Below, one piece after another: positions 1 through 8,682 of a stretch of DNA of 21,364 bases. The first letter of the stretch is position 1. Each line of letters starts with the position of its first letter. The notes under the pieces were generated by a model, which saw nothing but the letters and a program-made list of their open reading frames with translations, was not told the origin of the DNA and ran no database searches. Both the position numbers and the translations under genes were made by a program. The stretch is from a virus, in IMG/VR virus record IMGVR_UViG_3300034072_001195, positions 1-21,364 of that record. One strand, given 5' to 3'.

Positions 1-1545
1 CTAGCAGAAGCAATGGCACCACTGCCATCGTTTAACTGCGCTGCAACCAATATGGTTTCAGACTCTGCTCGCAAGGCTGCAGATACTAGAACTAGAATCG
101 CTAACTACTACGTCTCCTCATCTGAATTACAAATCCAGATGTATCAGGGAGCCGATTGGTTTAACACCTACGGTATGTTGCCATCTATCGTTGAGATGGA
201 TTACGAGACAAACAATCCTCGTATCCGCTTGCTAAATCCTTTTGGAGTCTATCCAGAAATTGATAGATTCGGTCGCTGTATCTCACTTACTCAAGTAGTA
301 AATACCGATGCAGAGACTCTAGCAATGCAATATCCAGAGTTCTACAATCAGATTGTTGCAAAGAATCAATACGCATCAGGTTCTCCATATATCACAATGG
401 TCCGTTACCACGACAAAGACCAGGATATGATTTATGTTCCTGATCGTAACAACTTAGTTTTATCTAACTTACCTAACCCCGTTGGTAAGTGTTTAGCACG
501 CGTTGCCGTCCGTTCCTCTCTTGACGGTGAAGCACGCGGTCAGTTTGATGATGTTCTAGCGGTGCAGTTGGCACGCGCTCGATTTGCAGTTCTGCAAATA
601 CAGGCAGCAGAGAAATCGATTCAAGCCCCTATTGCTATTCCACAAGATGTGCAAGAACTCGCGCTTGGACCTGATTCGATTATGCGCTCTGCTAATCCAC
701 AGGCGATTCGCCGTGTACCGCTAGAACTTCCTCCTGGCGTATTCGCTGAATCTGGTGTACTAGAGCGAGAGTTACGACTCGGCGCTCGTTATCCAGAGAC
801 AAGAAGCGGAAATCTAGATGCTTCAATCATTACCGGTCGTGGCGTACAAGCGCTACAGGCTGGCTTTGATACTCAGATTCGTGCAGCACAAGCACAGTTC
901 GCTCGTCTATTTACCGAACTTGTATCTGTTTGCTTTGAGGTAGATGAAAGAATCTTTGGTTCTATGACCAAGGAAATCAAGGGTACTGATGATGGTACTC
1001 CATTTAATATGAAGTATGTACCAAGCCGTCAGATTAACGGTGAGTATGGTGTAGATGTCCGCTATGGAATTATGTCCGGTATGGATCCTAACCGTGCAAT
1101 CATTGCACTACTTCAGATGCGAAGCGACAAACTTGTATCGCGTGATTATGTACGCCGTGAGATTCCAATGGAGTTAAATGTTACTCAAGAAGAACAACGT
1201 GTGGACATTGAAGAGATGCGTGATTCTCTTCGCGTTGCTGTTGCTCAGTATGCTCAGGCTATCCCCTCGATGGCAGCACAAGGCGCAGATCCTTCACTCA
1301 TTGTTTCAAGAATCGCTGAGGTTATCAAGGGTCGTCAAAAAGGTAAGCAACTAGAGACCATCGTAGAAGAAGTATTCGCCCCAGAGCCTCAACCTGAAGT
1401 TCCGATGACGGGCGAAGAAGTTCCAGCGGCAGGAATGGCCCCAGCCCCTGCCTCGCAGCCAACTCCAGAAATGATGGCTGGTGCGGCCCCTGCTGCTGGC
1501 GCTCGTCCCGACATCGCAAGTCTACTTGCACAAATTGCAGGCTAG
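1..1545 (+). CDS. Portal protein, 5' end outside the window
   Basis: This is probably the portal, the dodecameric ring through which DNA enters and leaves the capsid. The frame is open from base 1 (L-A-E-A before the first ATG at 13), so the true start lies upstream and the 510 residues from that ATG are a minimum. An N-terminal mixed region leads into a helical segment at about residues 265-320 (GRGVQALQAGFDTQIRAA), the kind of helix-rich stem expected in portals. The last 50 or so residues are a flexible Pro/Ala/Met-rich tail. Its position upstream of scaffold and MCP genes fits a portal. The assignment rests on size, general pattern and gene order; no unique catalytic motif exists to confirm it. 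It is followed 11 bases later by a small basic gene with a strong ribosome site. Confidence 0.7.
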   Translation, partial: LAEAMAPLPSFNCAATNMVSDSARKAADTRTRIANYYVSSSELQIQMYQGADWFNTYGMLPSIVEMDYETNNPRIRLLNPFGVYPEIDRFGRCISLTQVVNTDAETLAMQYPEFYNQIVAKNQYASGSPYITMVRYHDKDQDMIYVPDRNNLVLSNLPNPVGKCLARVAVRSSLDGEARGQFDDVLAVQLARARFAVLQIQAAEKSIQAPIAIPQDVQELALGPDSIMRSANPQAIRRVPLELPPGVFAESGVLERELRLGARYPETRSGNLDASIITGRGVQALQAGFDTQIRAAQAQFARLFTELVSVCFEVDERIFGSMTKEIKGTDDGTPFNMKYVPSRQINGEYGVDVRYGIMSGMDPNRAIIALLQMRSDKLVSRDYVRREIPMELNVTQEEQRVDIEEMRDSLRVAVAQYAQAIPSMAAQGADPSLIVSRIAEVIKGRQKGKQLETIVEEVFAPEPQPEVPMTGEEVPAAGMAPAPASQPTPEMMAGAAPAAGARPDIASLLAQIAG

Positions 1546-1556
1546 GAGGTGGATAA

Positions 1557-1685
1557 ATGAAAAAAGGCGGTCGCGCAAAGGCTCCAATGGCAAAGCCAGT
1601 TGAGGGCAAGAAGGATATGAAGAAGCCAGGAGGCAAAGTCGAATTTGGCTATGCTGGCAAGGCACGTAAAGGCAAGAAGGCTTAA
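1557..1685 (+). CDS. Tiny lysine-rich protein (42 aa)
   Basis: A 42-residue protein starting MKKGGRAKAPMAKP. By hand count it has 13 Lys and 2 Arg and only three acidic residues, so it is strongly basic. The start is supported by a near-perfect Shine-Dalgarno (AGGAGGT at 1544-1550) that overlaps the portal stop codon. It has no membrane segment and no cysteines, and it is probably unstructured. It resembles in composition the tiny basic proteins at 12473-13409 of this same window. A role in binding nucleic acid or the inner capsid surface is possible but is only inferred from charge. I do not recognise a named family. Confidence 0.7.
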   Translation: MKKGGRAKAPMAKPVEGKKDMKKPGGKVEFGYAGKARKGKKA

Positions 1686-1710
1686 GTAAAGGCTAACGAG
1701 AGGACAGAGC

Positions 1711-1929
1711 GTGGATAAGAAACCAGATTACATACCTCGCTCTGTTCGTCTCGCCGATATCTTTGTTTTATTCGCAGGTTTGTTTCACAACATTATGAGC
1801 GCAGTTCACGTATTTGCAGAAGAAGTTTTAGATTTAGCAACATATAACGCAATTAGAAAGAACCAAGTAAATCAGGCTTGGGAACAATTTACAGTAGATT
1901 TAGAGACGATGGAGGACCCAAATGGCTAG
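1711..1929 (+). CDS. Small hypothetical protein with one hydrophobic helix (72 aa)
   Basis: It starts at GTG 1711 behind a GAGAGGA ribosome site at 1699-1705. Residues about 15-38 (ADIFVLFAGLFHNIMSAVHV) form a hydrophobic or amphipathic helix, followed by a charged helical half ending in METMEDPNG-like acidic sequence. It overlaps the next gene by 8 bases, and that gene's ribosome site (GGAGGA at 1910-1915) lies inside its last codons, so the two are probably translationally coupled. The function is not recognised. A small membrane-associated or virion-associated protein would fit equally well. Confidence 0.65.
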   Translation: MDKKPDYIPRSVRLADIFVLFAGLFHNIMSAVHVFAEEVLDLATYNAIRKNQVNQAWEQFTVDLETMEDPNG

Positions 1930-2350
1930 AGGACCACTCGCAGGTGCTGCCGGTCCAGGCAAGTTCTCCAAGAGAACAGATATGGATTTAGGTTCAATCG
2001 CATACGGTGAAGGTGTAGAAACTGCTGCCATTAAGTCAGGCGCACCGCTTGCTAAGACTCCAGATGTTCGTGGCGCTAGAGCAAGTGATGTTCGCGCCGC
2101 TGCAGCACAGGCTCCAGTAACTCCATTATACGCACCATCAGAGAGACCAGATGAGCCAATCACAACTGGTATTCCAATGGGACCAGGTGCAGGTCCAGAA
2201 GTTTTAGGTATTAACAACAACATTGATACAGAAGAAGATAAGGCTCGTATGGTTTCTTATCTTCCAGCGTTAGAAGTTTTAGCAGCATCACCAGATTCGT
2301 CTCAGGCGTTTCGTAACTACGTTAGGCAAATCAGGGCCAATCTTCTATGA
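1922..2350 (+). CDS. Hypothetical structural-region protein (142 aa)
   Basis: A Gly/Ala/Pro-rich, probably largely disordered N-terminal two thirds (MARGPLAGAAGPGKFSKRTD) is followed by a helical C-terminus of about 40 residues (TEEDKARMVSYLPALEVLAA). The start ATG at 1922 sits 6 bases after GGAGGA. The stop overlaps the next start by 4 bases (ATGA at 2347), so it is coupled to the giant gene downstream. Small Gly/Pro-rich proteins are common next to portals in environmental phages, but no function is established from the sequence. A role as an assembly cofactor or minor virion protein is inference from position only. Confidence 0.7.
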   Translation: MARGPLAGAAGPGKFSKRTDMDLGSIAYGEGVETAAIKSGAPLAKTPDVRGARASDVRAAAAQAPVTPLYAPSERPDEPITTGIPMGPGAGPEVLGINNNIDTEEDKARMVSYLPALEVLAASPDSSQAFRNYVRQIRANLL

Positions 2351-5300
2351 GTGATAGAGAAATCGCGCAGAGGATTTATTCTGACAAGTTAAAGTCTAAG
2401 AATCCATCTGCATTCGACACAATGGGTGCATTCAACGCTATGTACAATAGCGATGCTCGCAAGCCCGTATCTTTGGCAGCACCTGCTGACTTCGGTCGCT
2501 CGTTGCCGCCACAAGACCGTGCTCAAGCCCAGGATATGTTTTATCGCCAACAGCAAGTTAAGGAAACCGAAAAGGGTCCTGGCTTCTGGGGAAAACTATT
2601 TGCTGGTATGGAGAAGGCTTACAACCTGTCAGCGCAAGCAGTTACCTTTGGCCTACAACTAAGAGATGTAAATAATCCGCTATACCAGGGCAACTTTAGA
2701 CCAGAGGCTGTTCGTGAATCTTGGGATAAAGCCCGCGAGATTACTCCAGGTAGAGCGTTAATTGCTACTGTAATTGGTCAGCCAATAAATCTTTTTGAAG
2801 ATGCTCTTAACGCTGCCACAATGGGCAGAACTAGAAACAAGACAGAGAAGTTCATCAAGGACCATCTGTTATTTGCTGCTAATGATTTCAATATCTACGA
2901 CAAGAATCAGGCAGAAGAAGCATTCCGTGAGCAGACCTATGGTCGTTTCTCATCTTGGGGAACAGATGTAGTTGCTCGTTTTGTTATCGACCCAACCATT
3001 ATCGCTGGTAAGGGTTATCAAGCAGCCCGCGCTGCTCGACTTGCAGTAGAGGGAACTCAAGAACTCAAGGCAGTTCTAGCAGGCGAGAAGGTTGGTCGTA
3101 GAGCAGAACGTATCAAGGCTACGCTACAAGACTTCGTTGAGAAGACAGATGATATGAACGTCACTGATCTTATCCGAGTCAAGTCTATTCGTGAATCTGC
3201 TGCCCCTGCAGCATTCGCAGACCTAATGGCTAAGGCCAACAAGATTGAAGATGTTACCGCTAGACATCAGGCTAAGACCGATATTGTCCAGTGGGCAATG
3301 GGTGATACCGATGCAGCAATGCGTTTGCTTCAGACGAATGCAAACATTGCCGCAGACATCGCAAACCTACAAGATGAAATCGTAGGTGCTAAGTTTTTTG
3401 GCGCCGGAATTGATAAGACCACAGGCCAATACACAATGGACTTGGTAAACCAGGGCGATAATCTTGAGAAGAACATTGCAACTGTGGCCCAGTATGAGGC
3501 AGATCTAGCCGCTAATTTCCAGAAATTAAATACCTCTAGCATTCTTAACCCAAATGTTATTCCAAGCGTTGATAAGATGGCATCGATTCGATCTTACTTT
3601 GCTAGTGGAGAAGATATATTAGGGACTGGTAAAAGTTTTATTGACCTACGTGCTGGCGCTGCAAGCGTTCCAGTTCGCTTTTTGTCAGGCTTCTTTTACA
3701 AGCGCCCCAAGGGTTGGATTGATTTTACAGATAACCAATCAGTTCAGACCGTTGACAATATGCTCAACCGAGTTCGTGGTGTATCTGACAAGCAGATTGG
3801 TGTTTACCAAGCCAAGATTCGCCAACTAACAGATGATGTCGAAAAGATTACCGATGAGACTAAGAAAAAGATTCTTAACTCTCAAATTAAGTCTTACGAA
3901 GATGCTATTGAACGTTCTAAATTTACGGTAGAGCGCAAGAATCAACTACTTGAGAAGTATGTTATGGCTACTGACGATGTTGCTAGAGCCAGGGCTTATC
4001 AGGAAATCGAAGATGAGTTGTTTGTAACCATCGCTCGCCAGATGGGTTTTACGAATCAAGCCGATGTTCGCTCTGCTTTAAGTAAGTTTACTGGTGCTAG
4101 AGATCGCGCTAGGAATCTAATCCGCGAGCGAGCCTATACAGGTGCTATCGATCCAGTAACAGGTGGTCCAGTAGGTGGCAAGATAACACCTATTGAGGGT
4201 CTTGATGGAACTAACTATGTAATTCCACTACCTTTAACTGAGGCTCAGTTGGTAAAGCAATTACCAACCCTAGATGTTGACGCTATGTATGGCGCTTTAA
4301 CTAAGGCAACTCGTGCTTCTCGCTTTGAACCACTAGATAAGGTCTATGCTTTCCAACGTGGGGCAACTGAGGTTACTCAATTTATTGACTCCTTAATTAA
4401 GTTTGAGGTTTTAGCCCGTATTGGCTATCCAGTCCGTAACGTCACCGAAGGTTTTTTGCGTGTTGCAAATACTGCAGGCGCAATGGCTATTATGAGCCGC
4501 ATTGGCGTAGGTACAAAGAATGTAATTAACAATCGTTTCAAAGGTGCAAAGCCTACCGAAATTATTGATTATCTAGATAGTGTTAAACTCAATACCAAGA
4601 AGTCTGAGTTGCTGGCATCTATTGATAATGTAGACGACCCAGCAATGATTGAGCGCCAGATTGCAGAGATTGACGCAATGCTTGATGGCAAGATTAAAAT
4701 TAAAGACAAGTTCGGTCTTGGTTTGCGCCAAGTAAAGATTGGCGATGAGGTATTTACCTACGAAGATGCTTTTGGTGCTACACCTTCTCAGGCTAAATAT
4801 ATCCAAGATAAGTTCGTTTCTAATGCTGCGTCTCTTATGGATAACGCTTTTAGTGAGTCTAGCAAGAAACTACGCAACGCATTTGAGACAAATGGCGACT
4901 GGGTAGTTATTAAAGGTGACGATCCCAACTGGGCAGACTCCTATCTTCGTGTGGTTAATCGCCAGGTTCGTTCCTCTAAGTTTGCATCTATCCTTCTTGG
5001 TCCAGGTACCAGAGAAGAAGTAATGGATAAGGCTAAGATGTTCCTGCTTAAAGATCCAGAAGGCCGTAAGATTCTTAGAAACCTAGCCCTTGGTCGTAAT
5101 GTAGATGAACTTGTTGAAGCCAATATGCAGAATATTGAGTCTTTATTCCCTGCATATATCTCACCAGCGTTGAAGAACATCGCATCTAAGCGTTCTTTGA
5201 CTGCAGATGATGTGGCTAAGTATATTCCAGTAACCGGTCGCCCAGATGTAAACGCAGCCCAAGTCACTAATGCTATGGGACGCGGCGCCGCTATGCGCTT

Positions 5301-7002
5301 GTGGGGTAATCTTCTTGATAATTTCTATCGAGGTTTTGGTGAAATGCCAGAAACTTCTCTAGTCCGTAACTCTTTATTTGTGGATTTATACCGCAAGCGT
5401 ATGGACGCGCTAGTTAAGAATGCGATTGACACTTATCCTGGCGATTCAATCCCACCTAATTATCTACGCAAACTAGAAAGCAATGCTCGCCAATGGGCTA
5501 GAGCAGAGATGCGTCGTACTCTTTACGATACATCAGAGCGCATAGAGGCAGCAACAACACTTCGTTATATTTTCCCGTTCTTTGGTGCTTTCGCAGATGT
5601 GGCTCAAAAGTGGGGACGTATTATCCTGAATGACCCATCAGTTATCCGCAAACTAGAGACTATCTATGATTCTCCAGATCGTAATGGTATGGTTGAGGAG
5701 CGCGATGGGATTACATACATCAATGTTCCTGGTGAATGGGCTAAGTGGTTACGCTTTGAAGAGCGCCCCTTCTCAATTCCTAAACCATCTCTAAACCTTA
5801 TCTACCAGGGTAATGCTTGGTGGAATCCAGGTGCTGGATGGTTCGTACAGTATCCACTGTCTAAGTTACTTACCGAGTTTCCAGAAAAAGAAACCAACAG
5901 AATTGTTCGTGAAATATTGCCTTATGGAGCGCAAGATACCAGTATCACTAACTTCCTAGTCCAGAATGCAGCGTTCCGACGCGCTATGCAAGGATTCGAC
6001 TCAAATAGCCAATTACGTTCTAACCTAACAGTTCTTATTATGGCAGAAGAAAGCCATAAGTATGCTACTGGTCAGCGCGATACCCCTCCTACGATTAAAG
6101 AAATAAACAATAAAGTTCTATGGACTATAGGGCTAGATGTGGTTTCTCGCGTAATGCTTCCGTTCGCTACTCAGACCAGAAGCCCATATCAATTCTGGCT
6201 TGACGAGTATCGTCGTATGCGTGAGGAAGATCCACTAAACGCGTCTGAGAACTTCTACAAGAAGTATGGTGACGATTATTATTACTTCACAACCAGCCTT
6301 TCTAAAAACTACACTGGTATTGCAGCAACAGTAGAGGCCGATAAGCGAGCCAAGAAACTATCTGACTTGATTGCATCAAATCCAGAATACGGTTGGTTCT
6401 TAGTCGGCGACGCTAACGCTGGTGAATTTTCGCCTACTGTATATCAAAAGCAACAAGATCAAACAGTTGCCCCTGGCTCTACTGTTAGATTTAGAGGTCG
6501 GCAGGATCCGTTTGAGGCTATCAAGGAAACTAATGCTGAACGTGGCTGGATTGAATACAACAAGGGTATGGACAGAATTGAGGCAGAGCGTATCAATCGT
6601 GGCCTCAAGAGCCTAGAGTCCAGAGGCGCTGAAGACTTAAAGCAAATGAAGGCTGACTTTATTGCCTATCTTGCCGAGAGAAACCCAGACTGGGATTCAG
6701 TTCGTGGTCAGATAGATACTCGTAAAGTTATGAACTTCCTTAAGTTTGCTGACAAGAGCGCTAAGGACCCACGTCTATCAGGCAGAAACGATATGAAAAC
6801 TATGTCTGAGTATATCAAAGGACGTAATTACATAATGGATTTACTCGCCCAGCGCGAAAGTAAGAACATAGACAACGAAAACAATGCCGACCTCAAGGCT
6901 ATGTGGGCAGAGTTTACGGGATTACTTATTGATAAAGATGTCACTTTCAATAGGATTTATACAAGAATCTTAGAGAATGACAAATTGTTAGAGAGGCTGT
7001 AA
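2347..7002 (+). CDS. Giant putative internal virion / DNA-ejection protein (1551 aa)
   Basis: At 4.66 kb this is by far the longest gene in the window. The protein is predominantly helical. There is a coiled-coil-like stretch at about residues 480-560 (QAKIRQLTDDVEKITDETKK onward), a second charged helical region near 750-790, and a conspicuous aromatic motif at about 1073-1085 (RYIFPFFGAFADVAQKWG) in an otherwise hydrophilic context. The C-terminal 250 residues are charged and helical. I see no protease, lysozyme or nuclease motif that I can defend. Very large helical proteins encoded beside the portal and scaffold of phages lacking a tape measure are usually internal or ejected proteins, and that is the basis for the call. 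A large tegument-like protein with polyvalent domains is the main alternative. It overlaps the upstream gene by 4 bases and the downstream gene by 1 base (TAATG). Confidence 0.6.
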   Translation: MSDREIAQRIYSDKLKSKNPSAFDTMGAFNAMYNSDARKPVSLAAPADFGRSLPPQDRAQAQDMFYRQQQVKETEKGPGFWGKLFAGMEKAYNLSAQAVTFGLQLRDVNNPLYQGNFRPEAVRESWDKAREITPGRALIATVIGQPINLFEDALNAATMGRTRNKTEKFIKDHLLFAANDFNIYDKNQAEEAFREQTYGRFSSWGTDVVARFVIDPTIIAGKGYQAARAARLAVEGTQELKAVLAGEKVGRRAERIKATLQDFVEKTDDMNVTDLIRVKSIRESAAPAAFADLMAKANKIEDVTARHQAKTDIVQWAMGDTDAAMRLLQTNANIAADIANLQDEIVGAKFFGAGIDKTTGQYTMDLVNQGDNLEKNIATVAQYEADLAANFQKLNTSSILNPNVIPSVDKMASIRSYFASGEDILGTGKSFIDLRAGAASVPVRFLSGFFYKRPKGWIDFTDNQSVQTVDNMLNRVRGVSDKQIGVYQAKIRQLTDDVEKITDETKKKILNSQIKSYEDAIERSKFTVERKNQLLEKYVMATDDVARARAYQEIEDELFVTIARQMGFTNQADVRSALSKFTGARDRARNLIRERAYTGAIDPVTGGPVGGKITPIEGLDGTNYVIPLPLTEAQLVKQLPTLDVDAMYGALTKATRASRFEPLDKVYAFQRGATEVTQFIDSLIKFEVLARIGYPVRNVTEGFLRVANTAGAMAIMSRIGVGTKNVINNRFKGAKPTEIIDYLDSVKLNTKKSELLASIDNVDDPAMIERQIAEIDAMLDGKIKIKDKFGLGLRQVKIGDEVFTYEDAFGATPSQAKYIQDKFVSNAASLMDNAFSESSKKLRNAFETNGDWVVIKGDDPNWADSYLRVVNRQVRSSKFASILLGPGTREEVMDKAKMFLLKDPEGRKILRNLALGRNVDELVEANMQNIESLFPAYISPALKNIASKRSLTADDVAKYIPVTGRPDVNAAQVTNAMGRGAAMRLWGNLLDNFYRGFGEMPETSLVRNSLFVDLYRKRMDALVKNAIDTYPGDSIPPNYLRKLESNARQWARAEMRRTLYDTSERIEAATTLRYIFPFFGAFADVAQKWGRIILNDPSVIRKLETIYDSPDRNGMVEERDGITYINVPGEWAKWLRFEERPFSIPKPSLNLIYQGNAWWNPGAGWFVQYPLSKLLTEFPEKETNRIVREILPYGAQDTSITNFLVQNAAFRRAMQGFDSNSQLRSNLTVLIMAEESHKYATGQRDTPPTIKEINNKVLWTIGLDVVSRVMLPFATQTRSPYQFWLDEYRRMREEDPLNASENFYKKYGDDYYYFTTSLSKNYTGIAATVEADKRAKKLSDLIASNPEYGWFLVGDANAGEFSPTVYQKQQDQTVAPGSTVRFRGRQDPFEAIKETNAERGWIEYNKGMDRIEAERINRGLKSLESRGAEDLKQMKADFIAYLAERNPDWDSVRGQIDTRKVMNFLKFADKSAKDPRLSGRNDMKTMSEYIKGRNYIMDLLAQRESKNIDNENNADLKAMWAEFTGLLIDKDVTFNRIYTRILENDKLLERL

Positions 7003-7772
7003 TGGCAGGCGAAGCAGATGAATTCTTTGGTGGTAAAAGTGCCACCACTACTACTGACGGTTCTTTAGTAAACAAGGTTTATATTAAAACTGTCAATAGA
7101 AAAGAAGTTAGATCCGTTAGCCCTACTGGTGTTGAATACTTTACTCCTGCAAGAACTGAAGATAAAGTAGAAACTACTGCAGAAGCAAAGCGCCGCTACC
7201 TAACAGATCCAAAGTTGCAATCATCTTGGCTTGTTCTACTTAGGAAGAATGGATTTGAAACCGATCCTTTACAGGCTCGTGCTCTATGGGAGATATCCGT
7301 AGATGGTGCATCTGACTGGTATGCCACATCAGATGGTCAGCAGAAGATTACACCTCAACAATATCTAACTTGGTATTCCAGAGGAACTCAAAAGAAAAAG
7401 GGTCCAGCCCTACCTACTCGCCAGATTTATCAGGTTCCAGAAGAGCAGATTATGTCTGACATTGACACTGTTGCTCAAAAGGTTCTAGGTCGCACCATTA
7501 GCGATGTTGATAAAGCAGAAGAGTGGTACACCGATCTTGTCAAAGGTATCAATAAGATGTACCAAAAGGGTACCGTAACTACCGTCAAGGAAGTTGTAAA
7601 CCCAAGAACTGGCAAGAAGGAAAAGCAGGTCGTTCAGACTCCAGGCTTTTCCAAAGAAGGTATCCAGGAAAGAATCGAAACTACCGTTCGCGGTGCTGCT
7701 CCAGTTGATGTAGAGCGCAAAGAACGAGTTGACTTTACCAAGTGGTTGTTTAGTCAGGGAGGGCAGGGCTAA
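7002..7772 (+). CDS. Putative virion protein (256 aa)
   Basis: It starts at an ATG overlapping the preceding stop (TAATG) and is coupled to the next gene in the same way. The protein is hydrophilic. It has a Thr/Ser-rich N-terminus (EADEFFGGKSATTTTDGS), a middle segment rich in Trp/Tyr (residues about 75-130), and a Lys-rich C-terminal part with helices (DIDTVAQKVLGRTISDVDKA). There is no signal peptide, membrane segment or catalytic motif. It is part of the block between the portal and the scaffold that probably encodes internal core or ejection components. That role is inferred from gene order alone. Confidence 0.55.
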   Translation: MAGEADEFFGGKSATTTTDGSLVNKVYIKTVNRKEVRSVSPTGVEYFTPARTEDKVETTAEAKRRYLTDPKLQSSWLVLLRKNGFETDPLQARALWEISVDGASDWYATSDGQQKITPQQYLTWYSRGTQKKKGPALPTRQIYQVPEEQIMSDIDTVAQKVLGRTISDVDKAEEWYTDLVKGINKMYQKGTVTTVKEVVNPRTGKKEKQVVQTPGFSKEGIQERIETTVRGAAPVDVERKERVDFTKWLFSQGGQG

Positions 7773-8680
7773 TGGTACGAGCAAGCGGTCCTCTTCTAGA
7801 TGATGGTGGAGTAACACCAACTCCAGTTGCTGGCGACAACACTAAGGCTGATGCAAATGCTCAGTCTGCCCGTGACAAGTTTGGTATTGGCGAAGCGCTT
7901 CTTAACGATCCAAAGTATGGCGCTCAACTTCGTAGAGTCTTTGAACTATGGAAAGCCGGTAAGTTTACCGAGGCTCAGGATGAATACTTTAAGAGTGACT
8001 GGGCTAAGTTAGATGCCGACGTTCAAGACCGCTACCTACTAGCGCTTGAAAATGATGCTCTTTATAAAGAGCGTCTAACTAAGTTTACCGTAAACCTACG
8101 CAAACTACTTGCACCATACGGCATAAAGATTGACGATGCCAAGGTTAAGGATTACTACGATCGCGGTATCGATGAGGAAGTTATCCTTGATGAACTCATT
8201 AGTGGTGTTGGTGCTAAGGATGCTGCTGGTATTGCAGCCAATGCGCTAGATGACCTACGCACAACCGCTCGTAACAATGGCTTTAATCTAGATAGAGACT
8301 TCGGAAACCAAGTAGATGACTGGTTACGTCGCATCTCTCGTGGTGAAGATGTTGATGACTTCAAGCGTCTTATCCGTCAGCAGGCTAAGTTAGGCTTACC
8401 TGAGAAGGTAGGAGCGTTGCTTGATGAAGGGCTAGACCTATCAAACGTCTTTTCTCCATACCGCAACACTATGGCTGCGTTACTTGAGGTAACTCCAGAT
8501 TCAATCAATCTTGATGACCCGCTACTTCGTAGCGCTTATGGACCAGACAAGGAAACATCTATCTATGATTTCAAGCGAGCAGTCCGTAAGGATCCTCGCT
8601 GGCAGTACACCGATAACGCTCGTGAAGAAGTTTCTAATGTTGCACTACAAGTCCTTCGTGACTTTGGATTCCAGGGGTAA
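7772..8680 (+). CDS. Putative internal virion protein, helical (302 aa)
   Basis: The ATG at 7772 overlaps the upstream stop by one base and follows the purine-rich GGGAGGGCAGGG ribosome site. The protein is acidic and almost entirely helical in appearance, with short repeated-looking helices (YYDRGIDEEVILDELISG; DWLRRISRGEDVDDFKRLIR). The C-terminal domain from about residue 225 (SPYRNTMAALLEVTPDSINL) ends in DPRWQYTDNAREEV. No enzyme signature was found. Together with the genes on either side it forms a tightly coupled set upstream of the scaffold, which suggests a packaged or core protein. The function is not established. Confidence 0.55.
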   Translation: MVRASGPLLDDGGVTPTPVAGDNTKADANAQSARDKFGIGEALLNDPKYGAQLRRVFELWKAGKFTEAQDEYFKSDWAKLDADVQDRYLLALENDALYKERLTKFTVNLRKLLAPYGIKIDDAKVKDYYDRGIDEEVILDELISGVGAKDAAGIAANALDDLRTTARNNGFNLDRDFGNQVDDWLRRISRGEDVDDFKRLIRQQAKLGLPEKVGALLDEGLDLSNVFSPYRNTMAALLEVTPDSINLDDPLLRSAYGPDKETSIYDFKRAVRKDPRWQYTDNAREEVSNVALQVLRDFGFQG

Positions 8681-8682
8681 TA

